A stretch of DNA of 52,891 nucleotides from Planctomycetota bacterium (GTDB lineage Bacteria; Planctomycetota; UBA1135; GCA-002686595). Positions 52,201 to 52,891 of the stretch are shown here, piece by piece. The translations under genes and the position numbers were made by a program. The notes under the pieces are model-generated. The model searched no databases, was not told the DNA's origin, and saw nothing but the letters and a program-made list of their open reading frames with translations. The stretch lies in assembly GCA_020847695.1 (NCBI GenBank), contig JADLBP010000123.1, positions 1-52,891 on the forward strand, in the 5' to 3' direction. The stretch's first letter is position 1; each line of letters opens with the position of its first letter.

Positions 52201-52624
52201 CGTGGCGGAGCGCAACGAGCTCGGTTGTCTCCCTGCGATCCACGGAACGGGTTGGCCGAGCCCGACCGCGGCATCGGGATTCGCGATCCAAGCTGACAAC
52301 GTCGCGAACCAATCGCTCGGCGTCCTGATCGTGGGGACGCGAGGTCGCTCGGAGCGCCCGTTCCTCGGCGGGACGCTCTGCGTGCGCAAGCCGTTCCTGG
52401 TGTCGCCGCTGGTGCCGAGCTGGGGCAGTCCGCCGCCCGCGTACGACTGCTCGGGCACGCTGTGGCTCGACTACAACGCGTTCGTCGCGAGCGGCACCTC
52501 GAACCCCGCGCTCTACCAACCCGGCACGACTGTCCAGTGCCAGTGGTTGGCGCTCGACCGGCACTCGTCGTCGCACGATCGCGTCAACCTGACCGACGCA
52601 GTCGAGTTCGTGTTGGAGTTGTGA
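51338..52624 (+). CDS. Secreted protein with propeller-like repeats and the shared C-terminal domain
   Basis: A 428-residue protein. GGAG lies five bases before ATG 51338; the signal peptide proper begins around the second Met at residue 18 (51389) and ends near ISEARSG. The body has propeller-like strands: GGYPKLYELDTKTC, CSIDFDPVSGLLYMVADNNLYRLDSLDG and LGINASGEAYTTGTGAPRLYRLDLSNG. Residues 287-428 form the shared domain: YCVAERNELGCLP, PFLGGTLC, DCSG, CQWLALD, NLTDAVEFVLEL. The N-terminal part has lower GC than the shared domain, so the two parts may have different histories. Confidence 0.85.
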   Translation: MSIAVHANRASDRFGGAMHARARRSLLARTALIAVLTMAGARISEARSGERLFAIPGAGGYPKLYELDTKTCNAVGYEIVEGHALLLAGLAWSGGRFWTIDHHAISVPPYEQLATGHPADRGFEVLGPIGFQIEYSGCSIDFDPVSGLLYMVADNNLYRLDSLDGQATLVAPIGPNPDGYMTLGINASGEAYTTGTGAPRLYRLDLSNGHATLLKHLGLGAGTFWDLAFSANGTLWGSYHDFGSTGAKSGVYWIDLVGLTAQKKADFANGVPYIGLCFVPAPSITTYCVAERNELGCLPAIHGTGWPSPTAASGFAIQADNVANQSLGVLIVGTRGRSERPFLGGTLCVRKPFLVSPLVPSWGSPPPAYDCSGTLWLDYNAFVASGTSNPALYQPGTTVQCQWLALDRHSSSHDRVNLTDAVEFVLEL

Positions 52625-52649
52625 TCGGGCGCAGCGTCCGAAGCGGTGG

Positions 52650-52891
52650 CTACGCGCTCGCGCGCAGCGTCAGCGCCAGCGTGTCCTGCGCTGCGTGCAC
52701 CAGCATCGCGAGGGTCAAGTTCCCGCCCTCGCGGCGCGTGACCAGCGCCAAGTAGAGGCCGATAGTCGCCGTCACGGCGATCACCGCGGGGTCGATCCCG
52801 TGCAACAGGCCGAACGTCAGCGACGACACGACGTTCGCCCACGCGACCGCGCCGCTGCTCCCCAAGCCCGCGAACACCGTCGTCAGGCGCC
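52650..52891 (-). CDS. CPBP intramembrane protease, C-terminal part (cut by window edge)
   Basis: The minus frame ending with TAG at 52650 stays open to the edge. It reads RLTTVFAGLGSSGAVAWANV, then SSLTFGLLHG, a transmembrane stretch AVIAVTATIGLYLALV and LTLAMLVHAAQDTLAL. FGxxHG and HxxxD are the third and fourth motifs of CPBP (CAAX/Abi) intramembrane proteases; the EExxxR motif would lie just outside the window. A GTG at 52877 is in frame, but the sequence beyond it continues in the family pattern, so it is probably not the start. Confidence 0.7.
   Translation of the reverse strand, partial: RLTTVFAGLGSSGAVAWANVVSSLTFGLLHGIDPAVIAVTATIGLYLALVTRREGGNLTLAMLVHAAQDTLALTLRASA

Overview
This window looks like the chromosome of a high-GC bacterium, most probably a member of the Planctomycetota. 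The support is a DUF1800/DUF1501 gene pair, a Ser/Thr kinase with a DWG (not DFG) motif and C-terminal TPRs, and four secreted proteins that end in one shared cysteine-containing C-terminal domain which I associate from memory with deep planctomycete lineages. The phylum call is inference; there is no rRNA in the window. GC is mostly about 70-77% in lines I counted, with one lower-GC patch near 50.9-52.2 kb. I found no tRNA, rRNA, CRISPR array or insertion sequence.

Layout. 1-156: edge of a DMT/EamA transporter (-). 204-4505 (-): exported unknown protein, DUF1800 and DUF1501 proteins in one operon. 4680-9118 (+): two amidohydrolase-like exported proteins. 9255-12095 (+): membrane Ser/Thr kinase with TPRs. 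12129-13988 (-): secreted repeat protein with the shared C-terminal domain. 14297-18593 (+): SGNH hydrolase, multi-TM/TPR protein, and a lipoprotein carrying a 34-residue SDYE repeat. 18596-21413 (-): coupled operon of a DUF350-like membrane protein, a glutathionylspermidine-synthase-like ATP-grasp protein and an unknown. 21498-22889 (-): Gfo/Idh/MocA oxidoreductase.

23077-33697 (-) is the centrepiece: a nine-gene tetrapyrrole operon, hemA-hemCD-hemB-hemL-histidine kinase-response regulator-hemE-hemN-hemY, in which every junction overlaps (ATGA, GTGA or TGATG). Ferrochelatase hemH starts divergently at 33798 and is coupled to yaeQ. Together these encode the C5 route from glutamyl-tRNA to protoheme, with a two-component system built into the middle of the operon.

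35381-35520 holds what looks like the last blade of a lost beta-propeller gene. 35887-38934 (+): large secreted protein with the shared domain, followed by a strong hairpin terminator. 39041-42502: lipoprotein, GH2 glycosidase (-), a tiny one-TM protein (-) and a small CPCC protein. 42515-46238 (-): membrane-anchored coiled-coil protein and a secreted metzincin with the shared domain. 46328-48643 (-): copper P-type ATPase. 48722-50168 (+): LOG-family and Sel1-repeat proteins. 50172-50627 (-): NTF2-like lipoprotein. 50886-52624 (+): two overlapping exported-type genes in the lower-GC patch, the second ending in the shared domain. 52650-52891 (-): end of a CPBP intramembrane protease, cut by the window edge.
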